DNA from: Oxalobacteraceae bacterium AB_14
Lineage (GTDB): Bacteria; Pseudomonadota; Gammaproteobacteria; Burkholderiales; Burkholderiaceae_D
DNA: 64,000 nt
Assembly: GCA_000381565.1 (NCBI GenBank)
Contig: KB906725.1
Coordinates: 1,319,731-1,383,730 of the forward strand
Direction of reading: 5' to 3'
Part shown: positions 36,841-44,751 of the stretch, piece after piece
How positions within the stretch are numbered: position 1 is the first letter of the stretch
Layout of the letters: every line of letters begins with the position of its first letter
Notes under the pieces: generated by a model
The model's database searches: none
What the model was told of the DNA's origin: nothing
The model's input: only the letters and a program-made list of their open reading frames with translations
Translations under genes and position numbers: made by a program

Positions 36841-36945
36841 ATTAAAGATTGCTGGGAAACCGGCGTAGTTGTGATTTGAGACAATTAATAGTCAAAGTTT
36901 CCCGGAAACTGTGAGCACTTTCCTGCCTAACTTTGATGATGCGCA
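36841..36945. repeat. Putative right end of the Tn7-like transposon with TnsB-site-like repeats
   Basis: Similar sequences start at 36841 (ATTAAAGATTGCTGGGAAAC) and exactly 50 bp later at 36891 (GTCAAAGTTTCCCGGAAACT). TCAAAGTT at 36892-36899 and AACTTTGA at 36929-36936 form an inverted pair near the terminus. The end itself seems to be TGCGCA at 36940-36945, next to comM. Tn7-like ends carry several TnsB-binding repeats, so this fits; exact ends need the other terminus. Confidence 0.5.
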
Positions 36946-38067
36946 CTGGTAGCGCTGGACCAGGTCGGGCGAACAGCGGCAGACCTCGCTCGCATGACCC
37001 CGGTAGCCGCAAGGGCAGGGGTTCATCGCCGCAATCAATTGGAAGTGCGCGGGGAAGTCGGCCTGCCGGGCGGCGCGCGAGATGGTGATGCGGCCCGACT
37101 CCAGCGGCTCGCGCAGCACATCGAGTACGCTGCGCGCAAATTCGGGCAATTCATCCAGGAACAGCACACCCCGGTGCGCCAGCGAAATCTCGCCCGGCCT
37201 CGGCACGCTGCCGCCGCCCACCAGCGCCACGCCGGACGAGGTGTGGTGCGGCGAGCGGAACGGGCGGCGCTTCCATTGCTCGATGCGGAAGGCGCCGGTC
37301 AGCGATTGCACGGCGGCCGCCTCCAATGCTTCCTCGTCCGTCATTTCCGGCAGCAGGCCGGGGAAGCGCACCGCCAGCATGGTCTTGCCGGCACCCGGCG
37401 GGCCGACCAGCAACACCGAATGATTGCCCGCCGCCGCCACCTCCAGCGCCCGCTTGGCGAACAGCTGTCCCTTGACGTCGGCAAAGTCGGGATACTCCAG
37501 CTGTTCCACCAGCGGCGCCGAGTCGTGGCGCGACAGCATGGACTCGACCGACTTGGCCGCGAAATGGCTGCACACCTGCAGCAACGATTGCGCCGGGTAG
37601 ATGGCGGCGTTGCCGACCAGCGCCGCCTCGTCGGCATTGGCCAGCGGCAGGATGAAGGCCAGGGTGCCGCCGTCGCGCCGCGTGGCCAGCGACATCGCCA
37701 GCGCGCCGCGTATCGGCCGCAACTCGCCGGACAGCGACAATTCGCCGGCGAACTCGTATTGATGCAGGCGGGTGGAGGGGATTTGCCTGGACGCCGCCAG
37801 GATGCCCAGCGCGATCGGCAAATCGAAGCGACCGGACTCCTTGGGCAGATCGGCCGGCGCCAGGTTGACAGTGATGCGTTGCGCGGGAAACTCGAAGCCG
37901 CCGTTCTGGATGGCGGCGCGGACGCGGTCCTTGGCTTCCTTGACCTCGGTGTCGGCGAGGCCGACGATGGTGAAGGCCGGCAAGCCGTTGGCCAGATGCA
38001 CTTCGACGCTGACCTCCTGCGCCTCCATGCCCGCCAGGGCGCGGCTTTTGAGTACGGCTAGGCTCAT
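36892..38067 (-). pseudogene. comM: comM (Mg-chelatase-like AAA+ helicase), 3' part lost by Tn7-like insertion
   Basis: The first 374 codons encode a normal ComM/YifB protein: N-terminal Lon-like domain (SLAVLKSRALAGMEAQEV), Walker A GPPGAGKT and Walker B region VLFLDELPEF. After RYQ (near 36946) the usual continuation is replaced by 17 foreign codons ending at 36892. Family members are about 500 aa. ComM is a branch-migration helicase acting in natural transformation. comM is also the known insertion site of AbaR-type Tn7-like islands in Acinetobacter. The missing 3' end is not in the window. Confidence 0.88.
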
Positions 38068-38165
38068 GGGTTAGCGGACGACCAGTGGGGGTACCAGCCG
38101 CCAGCGTAGCCCAGGCCCGCCGCGGTGCTTTGCGCTAGCCCAAACGGGCGCGGCGCGGACCTGCT

Positions 38166-38405
38166 TTATTGGCCGGCTTTGGCTTCCAGTTCCGCCAGGC
38201 GCGCTTCCAGCGCTTCCAGCTTGGCGCGGGTCTTGGCCAGCACTTGCGCCTGGACGTCAAATTCCTCGCGCGTCACCAGGTCCAGCTTGGCAAAACCCTG
38301 GGTCATCATCGACTTCACATTCTTCTCGATGTCCTTTGCTGGTGAGTTTTCGATGGCCTGATTGATCTTGCCCTGCAGGTCGTTAAAAAAAGTGTTCATA
38401 TCCAT
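38166..38405 (-). CDS. ubiK: Ubiquinone biosynthesis accessory factor UbiK
   Basis: The 79-aa product matches the UbiK/YqiC (BMFP) family: a short amphipathic N-terminus (MNTFFNDLQGKINQAI) and a C-terminal coiled coil (AKTRAKLEALEARLAELEAK). UbiK helps ubiquinone synthesis with UbiJ in studied proteobacteria. The ATG at 38405 has AGGAA close upstream; the ATG at 38399 is possible. It is divergent from the TorF-glnK-amtB operon. Confidence 0.88.
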   Translation of the reverse strand: MDMNTFFNDLQGKINQAIENSPAKDIEKNVKSMMTQGFAKLDLVTREEFDVQAQVLAKTRAKLEALEARLAELEAKAGQ

Positions 38406-38434
38406 AATATTCCTTGATCTCGCCAGCAATGCAC

Positions 38435-38451
38435 TGCACCATTGCAGTGCG
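38435..38451. promoter_or_regulatory. NtrC-binding-like site
   Basis: TGCACCATTGCAGTGCG keeps the first half of the NtrC consensus (TGCACCA) exactly and part of the second (GTGC). It lies inside a perfect 8-bp-arm palindrome (38431-38450) and about 140 bp before the sigma-54 promoter, a typical enhancer distance. Confidence 0.5.
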
Positions 38452-38576
38452 CTTCAGCCTTAATGTGGTGCGAAATTCGGCAAAATCACCGCCGCACCCA
38501 TCCCATTCTCACATTCTTTCAAATACGGTCCCGTTGCCCTGGTTGATACAGCAGCTATCAGCTCGACAACATTAGC

Positions 38577-38593
38577 TGGCACGCATTCTGCTA
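38577..38593 (+). promoter_or_regulatory. Sigma-54 (RpoN) promoter for TorF-glnK-amtB
   Basis: TGGCACGCATTCTGCTA matches the -24/-12 consensus (TGGCACG-N4-TTGCW) with one deviation. The GG and GC are spaced 12 bases apart, as required. It lies about 90 bp before the TorF gene; glnK-amtB operons are classic RpoN/NtrC targets. Confidence 0.75.
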
Positions 38594-38683
38594 CAGAAGC
38601 TATGAACGCATTCACCGCTTCGCACCACACAGGATTTTAAACCGCAACTGCTAAATAAGTTCAACTACACAAGGAAAACAATT

Positions 38684-39448
38684 ATGAAAAGCTTGAGCAA
38701 GAACTTCACTCTGATCGCAGCGTTGACTTTAGCATTCGCCTCCATGAGCGCCGGCCTGGCGCGCGCCGAAGACGCGACACCCGCGGCGGAAGCGAAACCG
38801 GACAATGAAGTCAGCTTCAACGCCGCCATTGTCAGCGACTACCGTTACCGCGGCGTATCGCAAACCCGTCTGAAACCTGCACTGCAGGGTGGCGCAGACT
38901 ACACCAACAACCCGACCGGCTTCTACGCCGGCACCTGGCTGTCCACCATCAAGTGGACCAAGGACGCGGGCGGCGACGGCGATGTCGAATGGGATCTGTA
39001 CGCAGGCAAACGCGGCGAGATCGTCAAGGACGTGAGCTATGACGTCGGCGGCCTGTACTACTTCTATCCATCGAACGGCCTGCACCCTAGCGCCAACACC
39101 TTCGAATTGTACGGCCAGATCGGCTACGGCCCGGTCACGTTGAAATACTCGCAATCGACGACCAACCTGTTCGGCTTCGCCGACAGCAAGAACAGCGGCT
39201 ACCTCGATGCATCCGGCAACTTCGAACTGGCTGACGGCTATGTGCTGAACGTGCACGCCGGCCACCAGAACGTCAAGCACAACGGCGCCTCCAGCTACAC
39301 CGACTACAAGCTGGGCGTGACCAAAGATTTCGGCGTAGTGACGGTGGCATTGGCGGCGGTCTATGCCGACACGAAAGCCTACGTCGGACCGGACGGGAAG
39401 AACCTGGCCAAAACCGGGGCTGTCCTGACCATTTCCAAAACCTTCTAA
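38684..39448 (+). CDS. TorF-family putative outer-membrane porin
   Basis: A 254-aa exported beta-barrel protein with a signal peptide (cleavage near residue 28, ARA-ED). The mature part contains the family pattern: VSDYRYRGVSQT near the start, alternating strands and a C-terminal Phe (ISKTF). It is the first gene of the nitrogen-controlled cluster, 11 bp before glnK. It may admit small nitrogen compounds across the outer membrane; this is inferred from context. Confidence 0.85.
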   Translation: MKSLSKNFTLIAALTLAFASMSAGLARAEDATPAAEAKPDNEVSFNAAIVSDYRYRGVSQTRLKPALQGGADYTNNPTGFYAGTWLSTIKWTKDAGGDGDVEWDLYAGKRGEIVKDVSYDVGGLYYFYPSNGLHPSANTFELYGQIGYGPVTLKYSQSTTNLFGFADSKNSGYLDASGNFELADGYVLNVHAGHQNVKHNGASSYTDYKLGVTKDFGVVTVALAAVYADTKAYVGPDGKNLAKTGAVLTISKTF

Positions 39449-39459
39449 GCGAGGCCAGC

Positions 39460-39798
39460 ATGAAAATGATTACCGCCATTATCAAGCCGTTCAAGCTCGA
39501 CGAGGTCCGTGAGGCCCTGTCGGCGATCAACGTGCAAGGCATCACCGTGACCGAGGTCAAAGGCTTCGGTCGCCAGAAAGGCCACACCGAGCTGTACCGC
39601 GGTGCGGAATACGTGGTGGACTTCCTGCCCAAGACCAAGATCGAAGCGGCGGTGGACGATTCCATCGTCGAGCAAGCGATAGAAGCGATCGAAGGCGCTG
39701 CCCGCACCGGCAAGATCGGCGACGGCAAAATCTTCGTGTACAACCTGGAACAAGTCATACGCATTCGTACCGGCGAAACCGGCAACGAAGCTCTTTAA
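39460..39798 (+). CDS. glnK: P-II nitrogen regulatory protein GlnK
   Basis: The 112-aa product is a standard P-II signal protein. The T-loop holds Tyr51 (RGAEYVV), the uridylylation site, and the C-terminal region has TGKIGDGKIFV. P-II binds AmtB to block ammonium uptake when nitrogen is sufficient. It lies 11 bp upstream of amtB. Confidence 0.95.
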   Translation: MKMITAIIKPFKLDEVREALSAINVQGITVTEVKGFGRQKGHTELYRGAEYVVDFLPKTKIEAAVDDSIVEQAIEAIEGAARTGKIGDGKIFVYNLEQVIRIRTGETGNEAL

Positions 39799-39809
39799 GG
39801 GGAAGCTTG

Positions 39810-41366
39810 ATGAAAAAAACTATAACAACGTTGCTCGCTGGGGTATCCATCCTGTTCGCGCTGTCCGCGCCGGTGCATGCCGAGGATGCCAAACCGGCCG
39901 CTTCGGCCCCGGTCGCCTCCGCCGCAGCCCCGGCCGCGTCGGCGCCTGAAGCGGCCCCTGTCGCCGCCGCGCCGGCCGCCGCGCCGGCCGCCGCAGCCCC
40001 GGCGGAAGCTGCCCCGGCCGCCCCGGCCGCAGCTCCCGTGCCGAACAAGGGCGACACCGCCTGGATGATGGTGTCGACCATCCTGGTCATCATGATGGCG
40101 ATTCCCGGCCTGGCGCTGTTCTACGGCGGCCTGGTGCGTTCCAAGAACATGCTGTCCATCCTGCTGCAAGTGTTCACCATCTTCGCCCTGATCATTGTGC
40201 TGTGGTGCGTGTACGGCTACTCGCTGGCCTTCACCGAAGGCAACGCCTTCATCGGCAAGTTCGACCGCCTGTTCCTGAACGGTATCTGGGATCCGGCCAA
40301 GGCCACCTTCTCCACCGCCGCCACCTTCAGCAAAGGCGTGGTCATTCCGGAGTTCGTGTACGTGGTGTTCCAGGCGACCTTCGCCGCCATCACCTGCGGC
40401 CTGATCGTCGGTTCCTTCGCCGAACGCGCCAAGTTCACCGCAGTGCTGGCCTTCGTGGTCCTGTGGTTCACTTTCGCCTACCTGCCGGTCGCGCACATGG
40501 TCTGGTTCTGGACCGGTCCGGACGCGATCAAGGATGCGGCCACCGCCGTCACTGAAGGCGCGAAAGCCGGCTTCCTGTTCCAAAAAGGCGCGCTCGACTT
40601 CGCCGGCGGCACCGTGGTGCACATCAACGCCGCAGTCGCCGGCCTGGTGGGCGCCTACATGATGGGCAAGCGTGTCGGCTACGGCCGCGAATCGATGGCG
40701 CCGCACTCGCTGACCATGACCATGATCGGCGCTTCGCTGCTGTGGGTCGGCTGGTTCGGTTTCAATGCCGGTTCGGCGCTGGAAGCGGGCGACGTCGCCG
40801 CGCTGGCCTTCGTCAACACGCTGCTGGCCACCGCCGCCGCCACCATGTCCTGGCTGCTGGGCGAGTGGATCGTCAAAGGCAAGCCGTCGATGCTGGGTGC
40901 CGCTTCGGGCGCCGTGGCCGGCCTGGTGGCCATCACCCCGGCCTGCGGTTTCGTCGGTCCGATGGGTGCACTGGTGATCGGCCTGCTCGCTGGTGTGGTC
41001 TGCCTGTGGGGCGTGAACGGCCTGAAGCGCCTGCTGGGCGCCGACGACTCGCTGGACGTGTTCGGCGTGCACGGCGTCGGCGGCATCCTGGGCGCGCTGC
41101 TGACCGGCGTGTTCGCTTCGCCATCGCTGGGCGGCCAGGGTATCTTCGACTACGTGACCAACAAGATGTCGGCCGATCCCTATTCGATCGTCAACCAGGT
41201 CACCACCCAGGCCACCGCGATCGGCACCACCGTCATCTGGTCGGCCGTGGTCTCGCTGATCGCCTACAAGCTGGTCGACGTCGTCATCGGCCTGCGCGTG
41301 CCGGAAGAAGAGGAACGCGAAGGCCTGGACATCACCAGCCATGGCGAGTCCGCGTATCACGCTTAA
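39810..41366 (+). CDS. amtB: Ammonium transporter AmtB
   Basis: A 518-aa ammonium channel with signal peptide (cleaved near residue 24), an unusual Ala/Pro-rich stretch (about residues 28-78), and then 11 transmembrane helices. GLALFYGGLVRSKN, the conserved HINAAVAGLVG and the HGVGGILGALLTG segment with its pore His are present. The ATG at 39810 is preferred over the TTG at 39807, with AGGGGA upstream. Two hairpin terminators follow the gene. Confidence 0.95.
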   Translation: MKKTITTLLAGVSILFALSAPVHAEDAKPAASAPVASAAAPAASAPEAAPVAAAPAAAPAAAAPAEAAPAAPAAAPVPNKGDTAWMMVSTILVIMMAIPGLALFYGGLVRSKNMLSILLQVFTIFALIIVLWCVYGYSLAFTEGNAFIGKFDRLFLNGIWDPAKATFSTAATFSKGVVIPEFVYVVFQATFAAITCGLIVGSFAERAKFTAVLAFVVLWFTFAYLPVAHMVWFWTGPDAIKDAATAVTEGAKAGFLFQKGALDFAGGTVVHINAAVAGLVGAYMMGKRVGYGRESMAPHSLTMTMIGASLLWVGWFGFNAGSALEAGDVAALAFVNTLLATAAATMSWLLGEWIVKGKPSMLGAASGAVAGLVAITPACGFVGPMGALVIGLLAGVVCLWGVNGLKRLLGADDSLDVFGVHGVGGILGALLTGVFASPSLGGQGIFDYVTNKMSADPYSIVNQVTTQATAIGTTVIWSAVVSLIAYKLVDVVIGLRVPEEEEREGLDITSHGESAYHA

Positions 41367-41395
41367 TCCTATGCTTAATTTGTAATGTTGCATCG

Positions 41396-41447
41396 GCCCG
41401 CCTCGGCGGGCCTATCGAAAAGCGCCTCCAAAAGAGGCGCTTTTTTT
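41396..41447 (+). terminator. Double hairpin terminator after amtB
   Basis: GCCCGCCTCGGCGGGC at 41396-41411 is a first stem. AAAAGCGCCTCC and GAGGCGCTTTTTTT (41417-41447) form a second, stronger intrinsic terminator with a T-run. Confidence 0.9.
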
Positions 41448-41560
41448 ATTCCCCGCCTTTAAAATAGGGTTTTCGCCCCGATTTGGGGTATCTGCACGGT
41501 AATATCTGATGTTCTGCGTGCCTGGAGGGTCGTCCTCCCGCATCATTTAAGGAAGTAATC

Positions 41561-42862
41561 ATGGTTCCCCATCTTGTCACGGCCCTGACCGGACCGCTGC
41601 TCGACCTCGAAGAAAAGATCCTGGCGGCAACGCCGGCCATTGAGCGCTGGTTCCGCCTGGAGTGGCAGGAGCACACGCCGCCGTTCTATTGCTCGGTCGA
41701 TATGCGCAACGCCGGCTACAAGCTGGCGCCGGTCGACACCAATCTGTTCCCCGGCGGCTTCAACCACCTGGCCACCGAAATGCTGCCGCTGTCGGTGCAG
41801 GCCGCCATGGCCGCGATCGACAAGTACTGCCCGGACGCCCGCAACCTGTTGCTGATCCCGGAAGTGACCCAGCGCCATCCGACCTACTGGCAGAACGTCG
41901 CGCGGCTGATGCAGATCTTCCGCCAGACCGGCCTGCACGTGCGGCTGGGCTCGCTGTCGCCGGAGATCACCCAGCCGACCCCGCTCGCCCTGCCGGACGG
42001 CAATATGCTGGTGGTCGAGCCGCTGGTGCGCTCGGCCAACGGCCGCCGCCTGGGCCTGAAGGATTTCGATCCATGCACGATCTTGCTCAACAACGACCTG
42101 TCGGCCGGCATTCCTGACATTTTGCAGAACATCCACGAGCAAAGCCTGCTGCCGCCGCTGCACGCCGGCTGGGCCGTGCGCCGCAAGGGCAACCACATGA
42201 ACGCCTACGACGAGGTGGTCAAGAAGTTCGGCAAGCTGATCGGCGTCGATCCGTGGATGCTCAACCCCTTCCACGCCAAGTGCGACGCCGTCAATTTCCG
42301 CACCGGCGAGGGCTACGACTGCCTGGCGGCGAATATCGACGCGCTCTTGTCCAAGATCAAGAAGAAGTACAAGGAATACGGCATCAAGGACCAGAAGCCG
42401 TTCGTGATCGTCAAGCCGGACGCCGGGACCTACGGCACCAGCATCCTGACGATCAAGGATTCCAGCGAAATCAAGGACTTGAGCCAGGCCCAGCGCGACA
42501 AGATGATCGTCATCAAGGATGGCAAGGAAGTGACCGACTTCATCATCCAGGAAGGCGTGCCGACCTTCGAGAGCATCAAGGACGCGGTGGCCGAGCCGGT
42601 GGTCTACATGATCGACCGCTACGTGGTGGGCGGTTACTACCGCGTGCACGCGGAAAAGGGCATCGACCAGAACCTCAACGCGCCCGGTTCGCAGTACGTG
42701 CCGCTGGCGTTCGCCCAGCAGCACGCGGTGCCGGATTTGAAGGCCAAGCCGGGCACGGCGGCGCCGAACCGTTTCTACGTCTATGGCGTGGTGGCGCGGC
42801 TGGCCCTGCTGGCGGCGTCGCTGGAAATGGAACGCACCGATCCCAACCCGGAAGTCTATTGA
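41561..42862 (+). CDS. gshA: Glutamate-cysteine ligase (proteobacterial type)
   Basis: The 433-aa enzyme catalyses the first step of glutathione synthesis. It belongs to the ATP-grasp-like GshA subfamily found in betaproteobacteria and acidithiobacilli, recognisable by VDTNLFPGGFNHL, RSANGRRLGLKDFDP and VIVKPDAGTYG. AAGGAAG precedes the ATG. It is followed by REP-like repeats and gshB, so both enzymes of the pathway are adjacent. Confidence 0.93.
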   Translation: MVPHLVTALTGPLLDLEEKILAATPAIERWFRLEWQEHTPPFYCSVDMRNAGYKLAPVDTNLFPGGFNHLATEMLPLSVQAAMAAIDKYCPDARNLLLIPEVTQRHPTYWQNVARLMQIFRQTGLHVRLGSLSPEITQPTPLALPDGNMLVVEPLVRSANGRRLGLKDFDPCTILLNNDLSAGIPDILQNIHEQSLLPPLHAGWAVRRKGNHMNAYDEVVKKFGKLIGVDPWMLNPFHAKCDAVNFRTGEGYDCLAANIDALLSKIKKKYKEYGIKDQKPFVIVKPDAGTYGTSILTIKDSSEIKDLSQAQRDKMIVIKDGKEVTDFIIQEGVPTFESIKDAVAEPVVYMIDRYVVGGYYRVHAEKGIDQNLNAPGSQYVPLAFAQQHAVPDLKAKPGTAAPNRFYVYGVVARLALLAASLEMERTDPNPEVY

Positions 42863-42863
42863 C

Positions 42864-42941
42864 GTCGTTCCCGCGCAGGCGGGAACCCATACAACGCGAC
42901 TGTGGACACCCTGCATGGATTCCCGCCTGCGCGGGAATGAC
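42864..42941. repeat. REP-like paired palindromes between gshA and gshB
   Basis: TCGTTCCCGCGCAGGCGGGA at 42865-42884 and the inverted ATTCCCGCCTGCGCGGGAAT at 42919-42938 enclose a 35-bp spacer. Such GC-rich palindromes are dispersed extragenic repeats in many Proteobacteria. They could fold together in mRNA between the two genes. Confidence 0.75.
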
Positions 42942-43015
42942 TGCGGTGGCGGGCTCGGCCGGTGTCGCCGGCGAATCTCGGCTAAAATCAGGCATTACCC
43001 AGAATGGATGCGCCC

Positions 43016-43963
43016 ATGAAAATAGCTTTCCTCGCAGATCCCTTGGCCAGCTTCAAACCCTACAAGGATTCGACCTACGCCATGATGGTGGAAGCGGCCA
43101 GGCGCGGCCACACCGTCTACGCCTTCGAGCAAAAAGACATGGCGCTCGACAGCGGCGTGGTCTACGCCAACGCGACCGCGATCACCCTCACCGGCGACAG
43201 CCACGACTGGTACCGCGCGGCGCCCGCCCACGAAACCAACCTGGGCGACTTCGACGCCATCCTCCAGCGCAAGGATCCGCCGTTCGACATGGAGTACATC
43301 TACGGCACCTACCTGCTGGAGCTGGCCGAAAAGCAGGGCGCCAAGGTGTTCAACAAGCCGTCGGCGATCCGCGACCACAACGAAAAGCTGGCCATCGCCC
43401 AGTTCAGCGAGTTCACCTCGCCAACCCTGGTGACGGCCGACGAAGCGCGCATCCGCGCCTTCCACAAGCACCACTGCGACATCATCCTCAAGCCGCTCGA
43501 CGGCATGGGCGGCGCCGGCGTGTTCCGCGTGGCGGCCGACGGCATGAACCTGGGCGCCATCATCGAAACGCTGACCGACAACGGCGCCCGCACCATCATG
43601 GTGCAGCGCTATATCCCCGAGATCGTCAAGGGCGACAAGCGCATCCTGGTCATCGCCGGCAAGCCGGTGCCGTTCGCGCTGGCGCGCATCCCGCAGAACG
43701 GCGAAGTGCGCGGCAACCTGGCGGCCGGCGGCGTCGGCGTGGCCCAGCCGCTGACCGAGCGCGATGAGGAAATTGCCAATACCCTGGGCCCGATACTGGC
43801 CGCCCGTGGCCTGTTGCTGGTAGGATTAGATGTTATTGGTGATTGCCTGACGGAAGTAAATGTCACCAGCCCAACCTGCTTCCAGGAAATCACCCAGCAA
43901 ACGGGCTTCCAGGTGGCGGCGATGTTCGTCGACGCCGTCGAAGCGGCCGTGCAGGCTAAATAA
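43016..43963 (+). CDS. gshB: Glutathione synthetase
   Basis: The 315-aa product matches GshB: MKIAFLADPL at the N-terminus, FEQKDM, RKDPPFDMEYIY, then the ATP-grasp loop KPLDGMGGAGVFR and the terminal NVTSPTCFQEI. It joins glycine to gamma-glutamylcysteine. The ATG at 43016 fits family length; a second ATG at 43004 is in frame. Confidence 0.95.
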   Translation: MKIAFLADPLASFKPYKDSTYAMMVEAARRGHTVYAFEQKDMALDSGVVYANATAITLTGDSHDWYRAAPAHETNLGDFDAILQRKDPPFDMEYIYGTYLLELAEKQGAKVFNKPSAIRDHNEKLAIAQFSEFTSPTLVTADEARIRAFHKHHCDIILKPLDGMGGAGVFRVAADGMNLGAIIETLTDNGARTIMVQRYIPEIVKGDKRILVIAGKPVPFALARIPQNGEVRGNLAAGGVGVAQPLTERDEEIANTLGPILAARGLLLVGLDVIGDCLTEVNVTSPTCFQEITQQTGFQVAAMFVDAVEAAVQAK

Positions 43964-43976
43964 CTAACAATTAATA

Positions 43977-44004
43977 CGCGCGGGACGTCAAAAAACGTCC
44001 GCGC
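43977..44004. other. Hairpin in gshB-EIIA intergenic space
   Basis: CGCGGGACGT and ACGTCCGCG form a stem around an A-rich loop. There is no T-run, so it may be an mRNA-stabilising or attenuating element rather than a terminator. Confidence 0.4.
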
Positions 44005-44023
44005 TCACTGGCGGTTTAAGAAT

Positions 44024-44431
44024 ATGGTTGGCATACTGCTTATGACGCACGCACCACTGGGACAGGCTTTCATTGCCGCCTGCGCCCATGTGTTCCGTGG
44101 TCCCACCGAGCGGCTGGAGGCGATCGACGTGATCGCCGACCAGGACCTCGGCGAAGTCCAGGCACTGGCGGCGGCGGCGATCGAGCGTCTCGATGAAGGC
44201 GACGGGGTGCTGGTCATCACCGACGTCAAGGGCGGCACGCCCGCCAACTGCTGCAACCGCCTGGCGGACGCCGGCCGGGTGGAGGTGATCGCGGGCATCA
44301 GTTTGCCGATGCTGCTGCGCGCCATCACCTACCGCCGCGACACGCTGGACGTGGTGGTGGAAATGGCCCTGGCCGGCGCGCAGAGCGGGGCGGTGCGCGT
44401 CGACAACCGAATCCGGGTCGGGCAATCCTGA
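44024..44431 (+). CDS. PTS EIIA component, mannose/fructose subfamily
   Basis: A 135-aa EIIA-Man-type domain: MVGILLMTHAPLG carries the phosphorylated His9, and DVKGGTPAN is the conserved second motif. No EIIB or EIIC genes follow; the set EIIA-HPr-EI acts more likely in regulation than sugar uptake, as in other betaproteobacteria. It is 50 bp upstream of ptsH. Confidence 0.9.
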   Translation: MVGILLMTHAPLGQAFIAACAHVFRGPTERLEAIDVIADQDLGEVQALAAAAIERLDEGDGVLVITDVKGGTPANCCNRLADAGRVEVIAGISLPMLLRAITYRRDTLDVVVEMALAGAQSGAVRVDNRIRVGQS

Positions 44432-44481
44432 CTCCGGAATTATTTTTTGCAGTGCGCATTTCTGATTGAGACAAAAGAAAA

Positions 44482-44751
44482 ATGATTCAACAAGAACTTG
44501 AGATTATCAACAAGCTTGGTTTGCATGCGCGTGCCTCCGCCAAATTCACCCAACTGGCAGCAAAATTTCAAAGCGACGTCTGGCTGACCCGCAACGCGCG
44601 CCGCATCAACGCCAAGTCCATCATGGGCGTGATGATGCTGGCCGCCGGCAAGGGCGCCAAGGTCACCTTGGAAGCCGACGGCGCCGATGAAGGCGATTGC
44701 ATCGCCGCGCTGACGGCGCTGGTCAACGACAAGTTCGGCGAAGGCGAGTAA
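44482..44751 (+). CDS. ptsH: Phosphocarrier protein HPr
   Basis: The 89-aa product has the active His in GLHARASAKF and the regulatory-type Ser in NAKSIMGVMML. Its stop shares a base with the following EI start (TAATG). Confidence 0.95.
   Translation: MIQQELEIINKLGLHARASAKFTQLAAKFQSDVWLTRNARRINAKSIMGVMMLAAGKGAKVTLEADGADEGDCIAALTALVNDKFGEGE

Larger units (their letters stand above)
1..36945. mobile_element. Accessory island, probably a Tn7-like transposon inserted in comM (left end outside window)
   Basis: The right boundary is seen directly: comM on the minus strand reads normally until about 36946 and then runs into foreign sequence. TnsA, TnsB, TnsC and two TniQ genes lie within 7 kb of that boundary, as expected for the transposition-gene end of a Tn7-like element. 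Everything further left is typical cargo (metal efflux, defence genes, recombinases, insertion sequences), and no core gene interrupts it. The comM 3' half does not appear in the window, so the left end should lie beyond position 1. Assigning all 37 kb to one element is inference; nested or stacked elements are possible. The AbaR/Tn6022-type islands of Acinetobacter also sit in comM and carry Tn7-like tni genes. Confidence 0.6.

Noticed and set aside
1..36945. comM 3' half at an inner position of the window
   Set aside because: Intergenic spaces, including 29368-29969 and 14632-14850, were read for ComM C-terminal motifs and none was seen.
39795..41393. Long minus-strand open frame opposite amtB
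   Set aside because: Antisense shadow in GC-rich DNA; low-complexity Gly/Arg/His content and no family resemblance.
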